From assembly GCA_036346395.1 (NCBI GenBank), contig CM070596.1, positions 5,124,170-5,188,169 of the forward strand: DNA of 64,000 nucleotides, given 5' to 3'. Source of the DNA: Hsuehochloa calcarea. Lineage: Eukaryota; Streptophyta; Magnoliopsida; Poales; Poaceae. Both the position numbers and the translations under genes were made by a program. Below, in pieces: positions 47,735 through 58,956 of the stretch. The notes under the pieces are model-generated. The model had not been told where the DNA came from. It made no database searches and saw only the letters and a list, made by a program, of their open reading frames with translations. Position 1 is the stretch's first letter, and every line of letters starts with the position of its first letter.

Positions 47735-49231
47735 AAAACAAGAATCAACACAATAGATAACTTTAGCATAGCTATGATAAATTAACCATTTATTTGTGTT
47801 CCATGATATTCCTTTTAGCTAGAAATTGTTATATACATAGGAAGGTCTGCACATATTATTGCCATTTTGCTTACCCTTCTAAACCGCCGTACTGTGGACT
47901 TTGCTGCCTTTTCTCCCCTCTTTGCTTGAAGGTTATAGCAGCAGCAGTTGAAGTATAATGAAGCACTTCTTGGAAAACCAAATGAAGCCTATTGTGCTTG
48001 GATTTTGGATCCTGAAAAGTGGGGAGGTGAGTTTCAGCACTATTAATCCCGTACAGAAACATTAAGGCTGAAAATACACTCGGTTTGAAGTGTTCCTGTG
48101 CTGTGTTGTTTGTGGGCTGGTCTTCGCCATGAAATCATGTATTAAGCATCTCCACCGTAAAAGTATCAGCCTCCATTAGACTACTAACTTAGCTGCAGGG
48201 GCTCTGTTAAGGTGGAGAACAACCATATGCAACACGATATTAGCACTCTAGGTTGTCAGTAAAAGTGTTTCTGTTCAGGGGCGTTTACAGTAATTAACAC
48301 TAGTTGTCATGTTTTGTTAGTGTGCCTAGCTAGTGCTTATTTCACTAATTTCACCTCAATTTTTCTTTGGTTGTAAAGGTGCCATTGAACTTTCTATTCT
48401 GTCGGAATATTATGGGCGTGAAATTGCTGCATATGACATCCAGACAACCCGCTGTGATCTGTATGGTCAGGTTGGAGTTCTTATATGTTTTTTTTTTCTG
48501 TCCCAAATTGTTAAGCTACTGCTTAGCTTGACATCCTTGATATAGGAGAAGAACTACGATGAGAGGGCCATTCTCATTTATGATGGGTTGCATTATGATG
48601 CTTTAGCAGTAAGTTTTCATGATAGTATTCTACTGATCAATAAGGCACAACGAGATATTAACTAATTTTATCTGCTTTTGATGAACAAAAATTCAGATGT
48701 CTCCTTTTGAAGGAGCACCAGAAGAATTTGATCAGACCATAACCGTTCCATTGGTCCATTAGATGGCCTTGCTCTAAATTTAATGAAGGAGGCACAGAGG
48801 TATTTTCATCTATGGTCACTTAGTCTTATTTTCCATTAAGTAACTACATACTTTACAGCAACCAATTATGCCTCGAACAGAATGTTTATGATAGCATGTA
48901 ACCTCATGTTTTGAATGCTTCAAACTTTTGGCCGCAGTTAATGGTCAATAATCTAACTGAACATTCTGATGGCTAAAGCATTTGGAAGAAGGTTCAATGT
49001 AATGTAAAATATGCATCCAGAAACCAAAAAAAAACATGTAACCCGTTCTTATCATGTGGTGCTCAAAATGTTTGGTTCCTAATGATTTCTATTGTTCTAT
49101 TGTTCCAACATGATCATGAGTAGTCTTGCTAGGTTACCCCCGAAAGCTCTCACGAATGTCAGAAAATAACTCAAGGGCATGCAAATAGTTTATGTCGTTT
49201 GCAGCTGATTAGAAACCAAGGAAAGATTGTC
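47735..49231 (+). pseudogene. OTU1-type deubiquitinase gene fragment in the right flank
   Basis: The first recognisable exon (about 47936-48026) has IAAAV, then a short out-of-frame deletion, then KYNEALLGKPNEAYCAWILD. Exons at 48379-48470, 48546-48608 and 48697-48799 correspond to those of the inner copy, with the same break after DQTI. Intron borders are intact. Only the middle of the OTU domain is represented: no catalytic Asp/Cys exon and no C-terminal zinc finger. OTU1 proteins cleave ubiquitin chains in ER-associated degradation; this fragment cannot. It represents the original flank, because it extends further left (47735-47973) than the inner copy. 49013-49231 is unique DNA without a gene. 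Confidence 0.8.
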
Positions 49232-51340
49232 TTTATCACAAAGTAGAAATCATTACAAAATGACTACTGGTTGACATGCAATACAGAAGAAAGAGAGACT
49301 CCAATCCAGAGACTGCAAACTTCATGATTGTATAGCTGTGGCGTGTACCACTTTACCCATAGCTATTCTCGAGCTCTTCAGAACGGGTCCATCGCATTTC
49401 CTTTGATGCGACTTCGAGTTCGTAATACGTAACGCTTTCCGTGTTACGTGATTAAGTCTCCACCCATTGTTTTCCGTCGTGTCCCGAGCGCACCTGATCC
49501 TCCACCGAAGTTCCAACAATGTTGGTTGGGGCGCTATCATCCGTGCTCAACACTCCACCTTAGGCCGGCTATCCTCCGTGCCCAACATTCCTGCTGTGGA
49601 GAACGTAATTACGTAAACAGTAGCATTTTCAATCTGCGGAAAATGGTTGGCACTGATTTTACGGCATCTGACCGAGTAAGAGTTTTGTTAGTCCTTATAT
49701 TATAATTGTAGGTAAAGGGTCCCACCTCTTACCATCATCATCATCATCATCATCATCATCTCTTTTCTCTACCAAGGCCCCCTTTACCCACATAGTAATT
49801 CTCATCTCATCTCATCTCAGTTTTCTTATCTTTCTCATCATCTCAATTCAATTTAATTTTGAGAAATAGTTTTGATGCAGTACATATATGATAGAGCAAT
49901 ATACGGTTTACATTTAAAATAGCTATAGTGATGTTCAAGAGGATCGCTTGCCTTTAGAATTTTTGGAAAGGTCGACGATGACGAATCTCGATCACTTTCT
50001 CCGTCGATTAATCGGGTTTGCCCTCTCAGAGCAAAGCAAAGAGTACTAATAATATATAAATAAATACTTAGTTGAGTTTGAGTGATAATAGACGCATAAA
50101 ATGCTAATATGACTCTTATGTTAGCCAAATTTTAATTTAATAAAACTTTTTGGAACCAGACCTGGTTAGCACTTTCCCGCTAAAAATCGCTCTAGGGCTA
50201 AACTCGATCTATTGCCGATACCGCCAAACTCACGTTCTATACTCAGAAACCAAACCACTAGCCTATAACCCTAATCTAAACCTAACCCTAACTCATCTAC
50301 TCGGCTAATCACTTCTAATCCTAATCTAACCCTAATTACTAATCCTAACCCTAACCCCTTAATCTAACTTTCCCCCCTCTGCCGACACACCCGCACGCCG
50401 CCTCTCTCTAACCCTACTCCTCTCGACGCGACGCCTCACTCCCTCTCTCTCGCCGACTCCTTCCCACCGCGCCTAACCTCGTGACTCTCGCTCTCCTCTC
50501 CGCTCTCGCGCCTCTCCTCGAATCTCACGCCATCGCTCCGGCCTCCGCTCCGCCTCGGCCGGGCGCCATCTCCTCGCCACGGCTCGCCCTCCTCCTCCTT
50601 GGCGCGCCAAGGCTGCGCGCTGCTGCTGCTGCTCCGCTACCGGCCGCGCTCCGCCTCACGCTGCCCGGCTGCCGCCCCCGCTCCGACCTCACTCGGCCAC
50701 CGCCCTCTCTCTACTCGCCTCCTCCCATTGGTCGGCTCGGCGCTCGCGCCGTCTCGCTTTCTCGGCTTTGGCCTCGCCCGGCTCGGCTCGGCCTCCCGCC
50801 GCCATGGCTCCTGTGTATGGTCTGCCTGCCCATCGAAACCCTAGGTAACACTATTCCCTAACCCTACTCTACTCCTACTGCTCTACTGAGGTGCCTCGGT
50901 AGCTACTAGATTGCTCTATCGAGATCCGTGATGTGTGGATGATGAGCAATGAAAATCGATTTAGCTTTGGGTGTTACCTTTTGATGGATCTAGGTTGGGG
51001 AGAAGGGATGGCAAGGTTAGCTTGGCCGGTGCTCTCCTTCTCTCGCCTCCCGCCTCGTTGCCGGCGTGGTCACCGGTCGCCGCCGCCGCCTCCTCCTCTC
51101 GCTCGCCGCGCCGCTCTTTCTATGGGAGATGCAGAGTTGAACCTCCTCTGGTTCTTGCCTCTGCTGGTTTTGTTGTTGCTTTCGGCTTTGTCGGGCTTTG
51201 TGCACAATGCAGGAAGCTGTTGAACATGCACAAGCCACTGGCCATCCGTGTTGTCAATTTCAAGAATACAAATGACTGTAGAAGATATACTAATTCTGTT
51301 GTAAACTGGGCTCGAAAATGGTGGTCGCACCGGTGAAGTT
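49232..51340 (-). repeat. Diverged Gypsy LTR, second part
   Basis: Collinear with the 3313 and 9476 LTRs from the TCTTTATCACAAA word through the GGTTGGGGCG region, the CAT microsatellite (49733-49760), the CCCTAA-rich stretch (50270-50365) and the GC-rich block, to GCTCGAAAATGGTGGTCGCAC (51311-51331). Similarity is good to about 49985, then weak. It begins at the LTR position where the piece at 45087-45572 stops. Frames such as 50481-50861 lie in GC-rich LTR DNA and are not genes. Confidence 0.65.
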
Positions 51341-52356
51341 GGGCCATTTGTTACAATTGATATTCCTCTTCGGCTGGTTATGGCATATTGTATTGCAATA
51401 TTTGTTACAGGGCAAATTTAATAATGGTAATGTCATGTGCGTGGGCTTGGGCCTGCGGCTGGCCGGCACGCATGGTAAGCACACGAACTCCCCCTTCTCC
51501 CCTAGAAACAACAAGAAATATATCATATTATTCGCTGCCTCTTTCAAAAACAAATGCAGATTACGCCACTGCTACACCCGGATGAATGGGTGATGCTTTC
51601 TTGCAGCGCAGCATCTTCACCGAGAAAGCTCAGGCGTCAAATGTTACCGTACTGTACAAAAGCTCTTGTCAAACTGCAAGAGTGGTGGTTATCTACTCGG
51701 CAAAGTGTGTCGGCCGCCCGATGAGGTTAGGGACAAGGAACAACCAAGGGGCAGCAAGCAAGCAGCTGCCATGTACCAGGTCATTAGTTGTAGCTAGGGC
51801 TGTGTCATGTGTGTGGGCTTACAAGTGGGGCCAAAGAGTGTGTGTGTAGGTGAAGGCTTTATATATACGCCTTGCCTACCCCAAGTTCCCTGCTATTCCA
51901 GGTCTAAATTCTATTCCTTCTCTCCCAGGACGACATAGATTATCCGAATATGTATGTGTGTGTCCAGCTTTCGTGAAAAAGCACAAGTTTCGCCGACCAC
52001 TCGCAGCTACTTGCTTGCCGATGCGTGTTACGAGATTGATGGCGTATCGGATCATGTACGAGAAACAAGTTATTTCATTTGGTGGAGTACTTTTTATGGC
52101 ATAGAACAATGACAGCATGTACCAGTTGAGCAGTCCTTTAAAAAAATAAATATCTAAATCCTAGGGTTGATGCTTGGACGGACCATACATCCTCCGCTCC
52201 AGACGCTTTACCCAGCCACGAAGGCCCCACGTGGCTTGCTTTTTTACTCATTGGTTCTTTCTAGCTTCTTCTCAACTCACCCCGTTCGGCTGCTCCGCGT
52301 GTTTGCACTGCACAACACCACCCCCTCCTATACTTCCTTCTCCCCAAAATGTCTTC
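51341..52356. other. Unassigned region with a TATA-like box
   Basis: No gene was recognised. CTTTATATATACGCC at 51858-51872 looks like a core promoter, with a pyrimidine-rich stretch downstream, but no convincing frame follows within 500 bases. It could be the promoter of a lost gene or of a transposon. Confidence 0.25.
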
Positions 52357-52600
52357 TCAAACATCATTCGCAAGAAGACAGGGCCCACTGAGCTGACACA
52401 GATCCGGTAGATCCAAGTGCAAGGTGAAGTCAGCGTGGTTGACCATCTTGGCCGTCGTGAGCTCCCGCATCATCTCGAGCCTCACTGTCGGCGATGACCT
52501 CCATGAGCTGTGCCTGAGCTCCACTGTCATATGTTCCTTGTCGATGCCGTAGCAACACTCTAGATGATGTCGCATTGCCACTCGTCGCCATCGGGTGCCT
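52357..52600 (-). pseudogene. Gene fragment, possibly transposon-captured
   Basis: The minus-strand frame reads MAMRHHLECCYGIDKEHMTV and later AKMVNHADFTLHLDLPD in a GC-balanced stretch. The HHL...GI...M-V-EL pattern recalls a large family of grass proteins of DUF4283-like type often found in repeats. The frame lacks both ends. The assignment is weak. Confidence 0.25.
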
Positions 52601-54740
52601 CATCCGGGTACGATTTGTTACAGACGTTTGTTCAATTTTTTTGTAACAGTTAGCTTGAAATATTGCATATAATTTTTTTTTTATTGTTGTGATGTTGTTG
52701 CAGCAAAATGTATTTGTTTTAATGATATTTTTGATTTGCTGTACAAGAGTATTTTTTGTTGTGGCAGGGATGTTCATTTGTTGCACCGACGAATACGTAC
52801 TTGTTACTTTGAGTTGGGAATTTATTGTATTTTTGGTGTATCGGACGTGAATTTTTTGCAGATTTACTAAATAATTGTTGCATCTCGCCGATTTTATTAC
52901 ATCCTATTGGACGGTTAAAATTGACTATTTTAAGTTAGATCCACCGATGAAGAGAGATATCTCACCACAAGTCCTAAGTTTGTGCGCGCTCTACCGTCGG
53001 TTCGTTGTAAGAGTAAAAGCAACAGCTAACAAGTAAAACGTAAGTGACTTAATGAGTCTGGTGTACATACAACCTTCGCTTGGGCTCTCCAATTCACGGT
53101 CTTATTTACACTGAAAAATACCCCAAGGCATAACCACTTAGCAAGGATCTATGGAGCACAACCATATCATTTCCCCCAGTTTTACACACAAAACCCCATG
53201 GCATTTCAGGGAAGTATGCAGGTAAGATCCTACGACACCACGGAATCAGAAGCATATCAGCAGAGTGGCCGACTCTTGTCAACGAGAGATCTTATGCTAC
53301 ATAACACTTCTACCGGTCGGAATTCTGTCATCGAAGTATGCCGCATTGTGTGATCACATCAAGGTAATAATCAGATTGGTTCAGAATAGGGTTGATATGA
53401 TTAGTCCGATGATTTCCAAGGCTCGGTTACGTGAATAAGATTCATATCCCGAAAAAAATTCCGAGCGCGTTGCCCTCGACCAGCAAGGGGCGCTGCCCCT
53501 TCGAACCCCGCCCGCTAACCGGCTAGCGGGACCGCCGTGCTGGGTAATCATACCGCGCTTTTTGGTTGTATGTATTCCTATCGCTCGATAGAATGCGATT
53601 ATATGCCTAATTTGTTTTTGCAGGTTTTGTGAATAGTATGACCCATGATGTATAAGATGCATGTTGTGTGGAATGCTCATGACCTGTGTTTCATGTTTAT
53701 TGCAGCCCAAGGCTGTCTATATTTGTATAACGGACTGCGTGTCGACTTGTGATGCTTCTTCACTCCTTGTAATTTATTATTAGTGCTATTAGGAGTAATG
53801 GCTTAGTTAGAGTACTTGGAGGATTTGGCCACTTAGAGACATGGCAAATAGGAAGCTCGGCGATGGAGATCACCACGTGGAAGGGTCATACTATATCACA
53901 ATGCAATTTGATTGTTTGTGAATGCCTTCATATTCCTGTTCATTTATTTCTATGCATGTTATTTAGTTGTTTTAAATGTTTTTGACATGGTAGAAGTAAA
54001 ATTCCCTCATATAAAATTAAGTTAAATTGATACCCTCCCAATTAGCTGCACCATCCAAAGTCATGTATTTTAATAGTAGGTCTTGCTAAAGCAGAGTATC
54101 ATTAATATTTATTGACTAGATGGGTTTGTGTCGGACACTTACACGCACAACATTGGTTTAACTTGACAAGGTCCATAACGGCTATGGACTTTGGGGCATA
54201 GGGTTGGGTGCCGGAGCATAAAGATGCTGCCCAACAACAAGAGTTATATAGAGATATGATTAGCAAAGGGTTGCTGACTCTATTTGGACCATTTGGTAGC
54301 ACAACAGATAAAAATATAATACACAATTTTATTCTCATGTACCTTGTTCATAGCATGTGATTTTTCACGAATGGATGTTCGAAAGTATGTAAATCCGAGT
54401 TGTGATAGAAATAATCAAACGGTGCTAGGTGAATGCACCATTTTTTTGTCTTTTATATTTATGTTGTTCTATGCATTGCTACGCGAAGAATTGAAAGCGA
54501 ATGGACAACAAGATTTGGAGTCGTAGTAGCGAATTGAAATAGACTTTATAATAAAGTTGCAAATTACATGGCGCATAGGGTTTGGTTACGTGCATAAGCA
54601 ACTACATCATGCACCATGCAACAAACCGAAATACATCTACGATACATATGCACCTTTTGGGATTTGAAATACAATCGATTGGAACAAAGATCATTAGCTT
54701 GGGAGTGGGACTAGCACGGATTGGGCGGACTTACTGCGTG
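52601..54740. other. Intergenic region without recognised genes
   Basis: AT-rich 52610-52930 has T-runs and GTTGTTGCA words as in some DNA-transposon ends. 53450-53560 has a GC-rich island with CGCGTTGCCCTCGACCAGC and GGCTAGCGGGACC. Frames are short, with no family likeness. Confidence 0.3.
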
Positions 54741-54749
54741 AACCGGGGC

Positions 54750-55478
54750 CATTTACCATTCCTTGCGAGCTCGGTGTTGCATTCCTCGCCGACCGCCTTG
54801 GCTTAGCCGCCATTTCCGCTTTTTCTCGCGCTCCCTCTCGCGAGCTTTGTGTTGCCTAGGCCTGCACACCTCGAGATGAGCTTGTGTTTCCTGTCGGATA
54901 CGCTCGTTGTGCTCTTCGATGCGACGTTCCTCTTCCCTTTTCTCACGGTCCCTGTTGGCATCCCACTTCTCGCAGTCGAGACGCCATTGGTCGCGTGGGT
55001 GGATCCCTTCATCGATCCACTTGCGGTAGCCATATAGTGGATTTGGGGACTACAAGTAGACGAGAGAGGTTGTTAGTTTATACTTTGAAAGAGAAATAGT
55101 AGGGCAACATACTGTAACCGGTCCGTACCGGCTACTGATAGCAGCCCGAGTCCCAACGGCGATCGGGATAGTCCGAGGAGTAGTTTGCGCAACCCCAGTA
55201 ACGCATGCCAAGGTAGAGCCACTGCTTGGACTTGAAGAACTTGGAGGTGTCCCTACACCAACAGAGGGGCGACGTCTCTCCCTCGAGCGGATCTTGCGGC
55301 GAATGCTCTGGTAGGGGTTGCTGCTATGGGAAGTGTTAGTGGGGAGATGTCCCCTCTTGGCATGCCCTGTTTGTTCGTCTCGGGCTGCAACAGCTCTTGC
55401 GAGTTCGCAAAGCTCGTCCCATTGGTTCTCCATCTGACCGAGATTGTGTTGAAGTGTTGATGCAGGAGAACCCGCCAC
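54750..55478 (-). pseudogene. Fragment encoding a highly charged coiled-coil-like segment
   Basis: On the minus strand, 55035 down to about 54785 can be read without stops as GYRKWIDEGIHPRDQWRLDC, then Glu/Arg-rich REKREEERRIEEHNERIR-type sequence for about 45 residues. Such sequence would form a long charged helix. Upstream on the same strand (55478-55050) another frame includes SNPYQSIRRKIRSRERRRP and may be an earlier exon. I do not recognise the family; accessory proteins of grass transposons often look like this. Splice sites were not established. Confidence 0.3.
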
Positions 55479-55936
55479 GGGACGGTTAATACTTATATGC
55501 CTAGCCGGCCCTGCTTACTTAGCTGAATTGTAATTAGGTTGGAGGAAATTCGCGTCCGCGAGGCAGCGGCCCCGAGGAGGAATCGTGTGGCAGCATTACA
55601 TCATGTCTTATCTTTTCGGTCTAAAAAGCTTAGGATGTATAGTGTTGTCAGGTCGATTTGAATACATGGCGTCGTAGTGTGGTTAAATGCATGTGAGTGG
55701 CCTGCGCGACATAGTATGATCTATTCTTTTTTAAAAGTAGTCACTAAGAACGAAGCCGCGCCCTTCGAGGATGAAGCTTGCGACAGTTGAGTGGTCTCTT
55801 CGTGCTTTGCAGAGCGATGTCACGTCCTCCTGTCAGGCCCCTCTGAAAAGTAAAGCAGAGTCAAGTCTTTTCGGTCTTGAAGCTGAGGAGGCAGAGTTCT
55901 GGTCATTTCCATATGGAAAGTTAGTGTGACAGTGTG
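55479..55936. other. Intergenic, no gene recognised
   Basis: Mixed-composition DNA up to the solo LTR. The phrase TTTTCGGTCTNAAAAGCT recurs at about 55613 and, after the solo LTR, at about 57538 and 57575, suggesting that one older repeat was split by the insertion. Confidence 0.35.
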
Positions 55937-55941
55937 TTTTC

Positions 55942-57488
55942 TGTAGGGATACGGGTATGCTACAATAGCAGCAATTCAAAATTTTTACCACGTAAACCAG
56001 AAGACCATACAAGTAGATGATCACAGATCGTTACCACCAGACGCGCAGTGCAGCGAAAGAAGAGTTGGAGTAGACCGATCGAACGAAGAGCGCGTCGGTG
56101 AAGTGGTCGTAGTTGATCGTCCACACCAGCAACCTCTGTAATTCCTCATGAAGATCGTGGATTGTCCTCAAGCACAACAGCAACCGAGTAGCGCCTCCAC
56201 AGTATCCACACTTCTAGGGAAGGAACAACCGAACACCGGTGTGCCAGCACCAAGTCGCACGACGTGGCTCTCAGGAAGATGGTGGCTAGGGTTTCGGTGG
56301 AGCAACTCACGTCAACTCGTATATCTTCCCTTTCCCAATAGCCTCAAGCATCTCCTTGTAAAGTGACCATGACGGATCCTACCCGAACACATTTTGTTCT
56401 AACCCGTTAAGTGTGTGACCCATTATGTTTATGCGTAGTCGGTTGTCACTCGGGAACCCTTTCCAACCACGAGTCGTTAGCTGTTCCTAGCAGGACATAA
56501 CGATTCCCGAACACATACAAATTATATCAGGCGAACCTTAATGCAATATGATCTACGACCAGGTCCTCATCACTTACAACCAGACCCTATCTCCCTGTTC
56601 GTATTTGGTCACGACCAGTTCGTAACTCCTTATGACCAGGTTTCGACTACTCTGTGATTACATTCGACCAGTCTACGACCAGCTCGTATCTCCATATGAC
56701 TAGTTCATAACTGATCAAACTAAGAGACCTACTCATGCATTCTCCCTTTGCCTCACGATATTTGGTTGAACTCTAGGTGAGATATTATGTCATCCATAGA
56801 TAGTTCTATACTTTCTCGATCGAGTGTCGGATAACCTTATGTGGTCGAACTCTTCGACCACCAGTGGCATGGCCGTGCACTTTATTTATCCGATCACTTT
56901 GAGGGGCCCAGAGATATCTCTCATGTTATGTTAGGAGGGACAAACCCATATCGTTCCAGTCACGTCCCTCCGCATGTTTCATAGCATACCCGAAAGTTAC
57001 GTATATGACTAACCAGTTACGAGTAGCGTTTGGCAACACCTAAGAGTGCTATTACGCATATAGGGAACCATGCTGATCTTAGGTCTAAAGATTATACATC
57101 ATCATTGCTTGAGATCAACTAACGACACATAGAATCATAACAATCTCAATAGCGTCTCAAGACGGATCTATTAAACACCATGTTCTCTAACATGTGCTCA
57201 CATTATTGATTCGATATCCCTATATCCATGACTGGTGAAATATGGTCCTCAATCAATAAATGTGCTGGTCGATAGAGTCACTAGTATTCTGACTAGTGAC
57301 ATTCGACTAGGGATACATTTAGAACGATATCATCATAAGTTAAAAGAGCTTCACCAACAAGTCACATACTCGTCAATCTTCATAACTGATGATCCATTCA
57401 AGGAATAGAATAACACTTATTCAATAGATCATAAACATAGACGTGATACAATACTCTCTATGATTGCCTCTAGGGCATATCACCAATA
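55942..57488 (-). mobile_element. Solo LTR, second copy of the Angela-like Copia family
   Basis: Collinear with 23170-24666 from TGTAGGGATACGGG to GGGCATATCACCAATA, with substitutions throughout and an extra stretch near 57000-57060. Flanking bases TTTTC (55937-55941) and TTTTT (57489-57493) are a near-perfect 5-bp target duplication. The TACGACCAG / CGTA word cluster (56555-56705) is kept. The ends are more decayed than in the 23-kb copy, so this insertion is probably older. Confidence 0.85.
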
Positions 57489-57630
57489 TTTTTATCTTCC
57501 TTTGAAAAGTAAAACGATGGCAACACAGTCTGGTCATTTCGGTCTGAAAAGCTGACGGGGTGTAATATTGTCTTTTCGCTTTAAAAAGCCAGCGAGATGT
57601 ACTATTGTTAGGTCGATCTGGGAAGCATAT

Positions 57631-58491
57631 TGTAACATCTCAAGTTTTTCAGGCCTTTTAAAAAATAACCATTTGGTTTTATTAAATTGCTAAAGCTTAA
57701 CTTGGAGATTTTTAAAATTAAAAGCAATTTAATATGAATTAATCAAACTTCAACTAATTCAAAACTTGGTTTATTTTAAGTTTATTAGAGTTCTATGGTA
57801 TTTAAAGTCTCATTTCTCTGATTCATTCCGAATTCCCGTTAGCCCGTTCCTTTCCCCCGCGCGTCGACTCACTCCACCTTTCTCAGTTTCGACCATCCTC
57901 TTGGTTTCAACCACCCTTTTGGTTTCGACCGTCGTCTTGGTTTTGACCACCCTTTTGGTTTGACCACCCTTCGGTTTCGACGACTCTTTTGGTTTCAACC
58001 ACCCTTTTGGTTTTGACTATCCTTTTGGTTTCAACCACCCTTTCGGTTTCGACCACCCTCGCCTCGGCACGTTCTTTCTCCCTCATTTTCCTCGGTGTTG
58101 TGCGCATTAAATGTCTGTCGTCCCCTTAGCGACATACACATTAAATGACATTGTCTCCGTCACGCTGTTCACATTACATGCCATCGCCCCCTCAGCGGCA
58201 TGCACATTAAATGTCGTCATCCCCTCAGTGAGATGCACATTAAATGCCCATCGTCTCTGCCGCGTCACCGCGAATCCTGTTGTTTCGCCTTGTCGCCTGG
58301 TTCCCCCCTTCCTCTATAAATGGAGCACCCAAAGCCCTTTGTCTCCTCTTGTTTTCCCCTCAACTCTCCCTTTTCTCTCTCTCTTTCGCCTTCGTTTCGG
58401 CGTGCTTCAAGTTTCGCCACCGCAAGCTGGAGCTCATGCCATCGCCTCTAGCACTGTCGCCTCCTCGCCGCCGAAGAGACCTGTCGGTGTA
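57631..58491 (+). repeat. LTR-like segment with two minisatellites and a TATA box
   Basis: Starts TGTAACATCTCAAGTTTTTC, a common Gypsy LTR start. 57884-58060 holds about ten units of an 18-base repeat, consensus TTGGTTTCAACCACCCTT. 58102-58262 holds about five units of 33-38 bases, each with GCACATTAAATG. TATAAAT at 58315-58321 followed by a CT-rich stretch would be the LTR promoter. It breaks off at 58491 where another LTR starts. Confidence 0.55.
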
Positions 58492-58956
58492 TTAGAACCG
58501 ATCTTACGTAAAGATTGTTTGATTCGGGGGGTCTCCTAGAGATAAGATCACGCAGAGTGGATTGACACGGGATGTTTAGACAGGTTCAGTCTTCTCAGGA
58601 GAGAATAATAACCCTAATCTGTGTGTATGGTATTCTTGATGATCAAGTAAAAGACTAAGACTATTACAGAGAATAGCACTTGTGTTCCTACTTGACTAGC
58701 TCTTATTCGCCCTCCCACTATCTCTCTGATCGATGCCCTTATATAGTCGTGAAGAAGTAGCCATTTTGCCTCATGAGATGCGCCTAATTAATCCGATGAA
58801 GGCGCATGATGGCGATAATTACGGCGCCTCGGCTTCTTCACGCGCGTCGGCAATTATCTTCGAGAGATAATGGGATAATTACGCACCATTAATAAGCGGA
58901 ATAATAGTGCGTGCGACCGTTGATTCTTTAATCAATTAGACCCACTCGCTGTAGGT

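Noticed and set aside
57884..58262. Repeat arrays as a CRISPR array
   Set aside because: The units are contiguous without unique spacers and lie in a plant LTR; this is a minisatellite.
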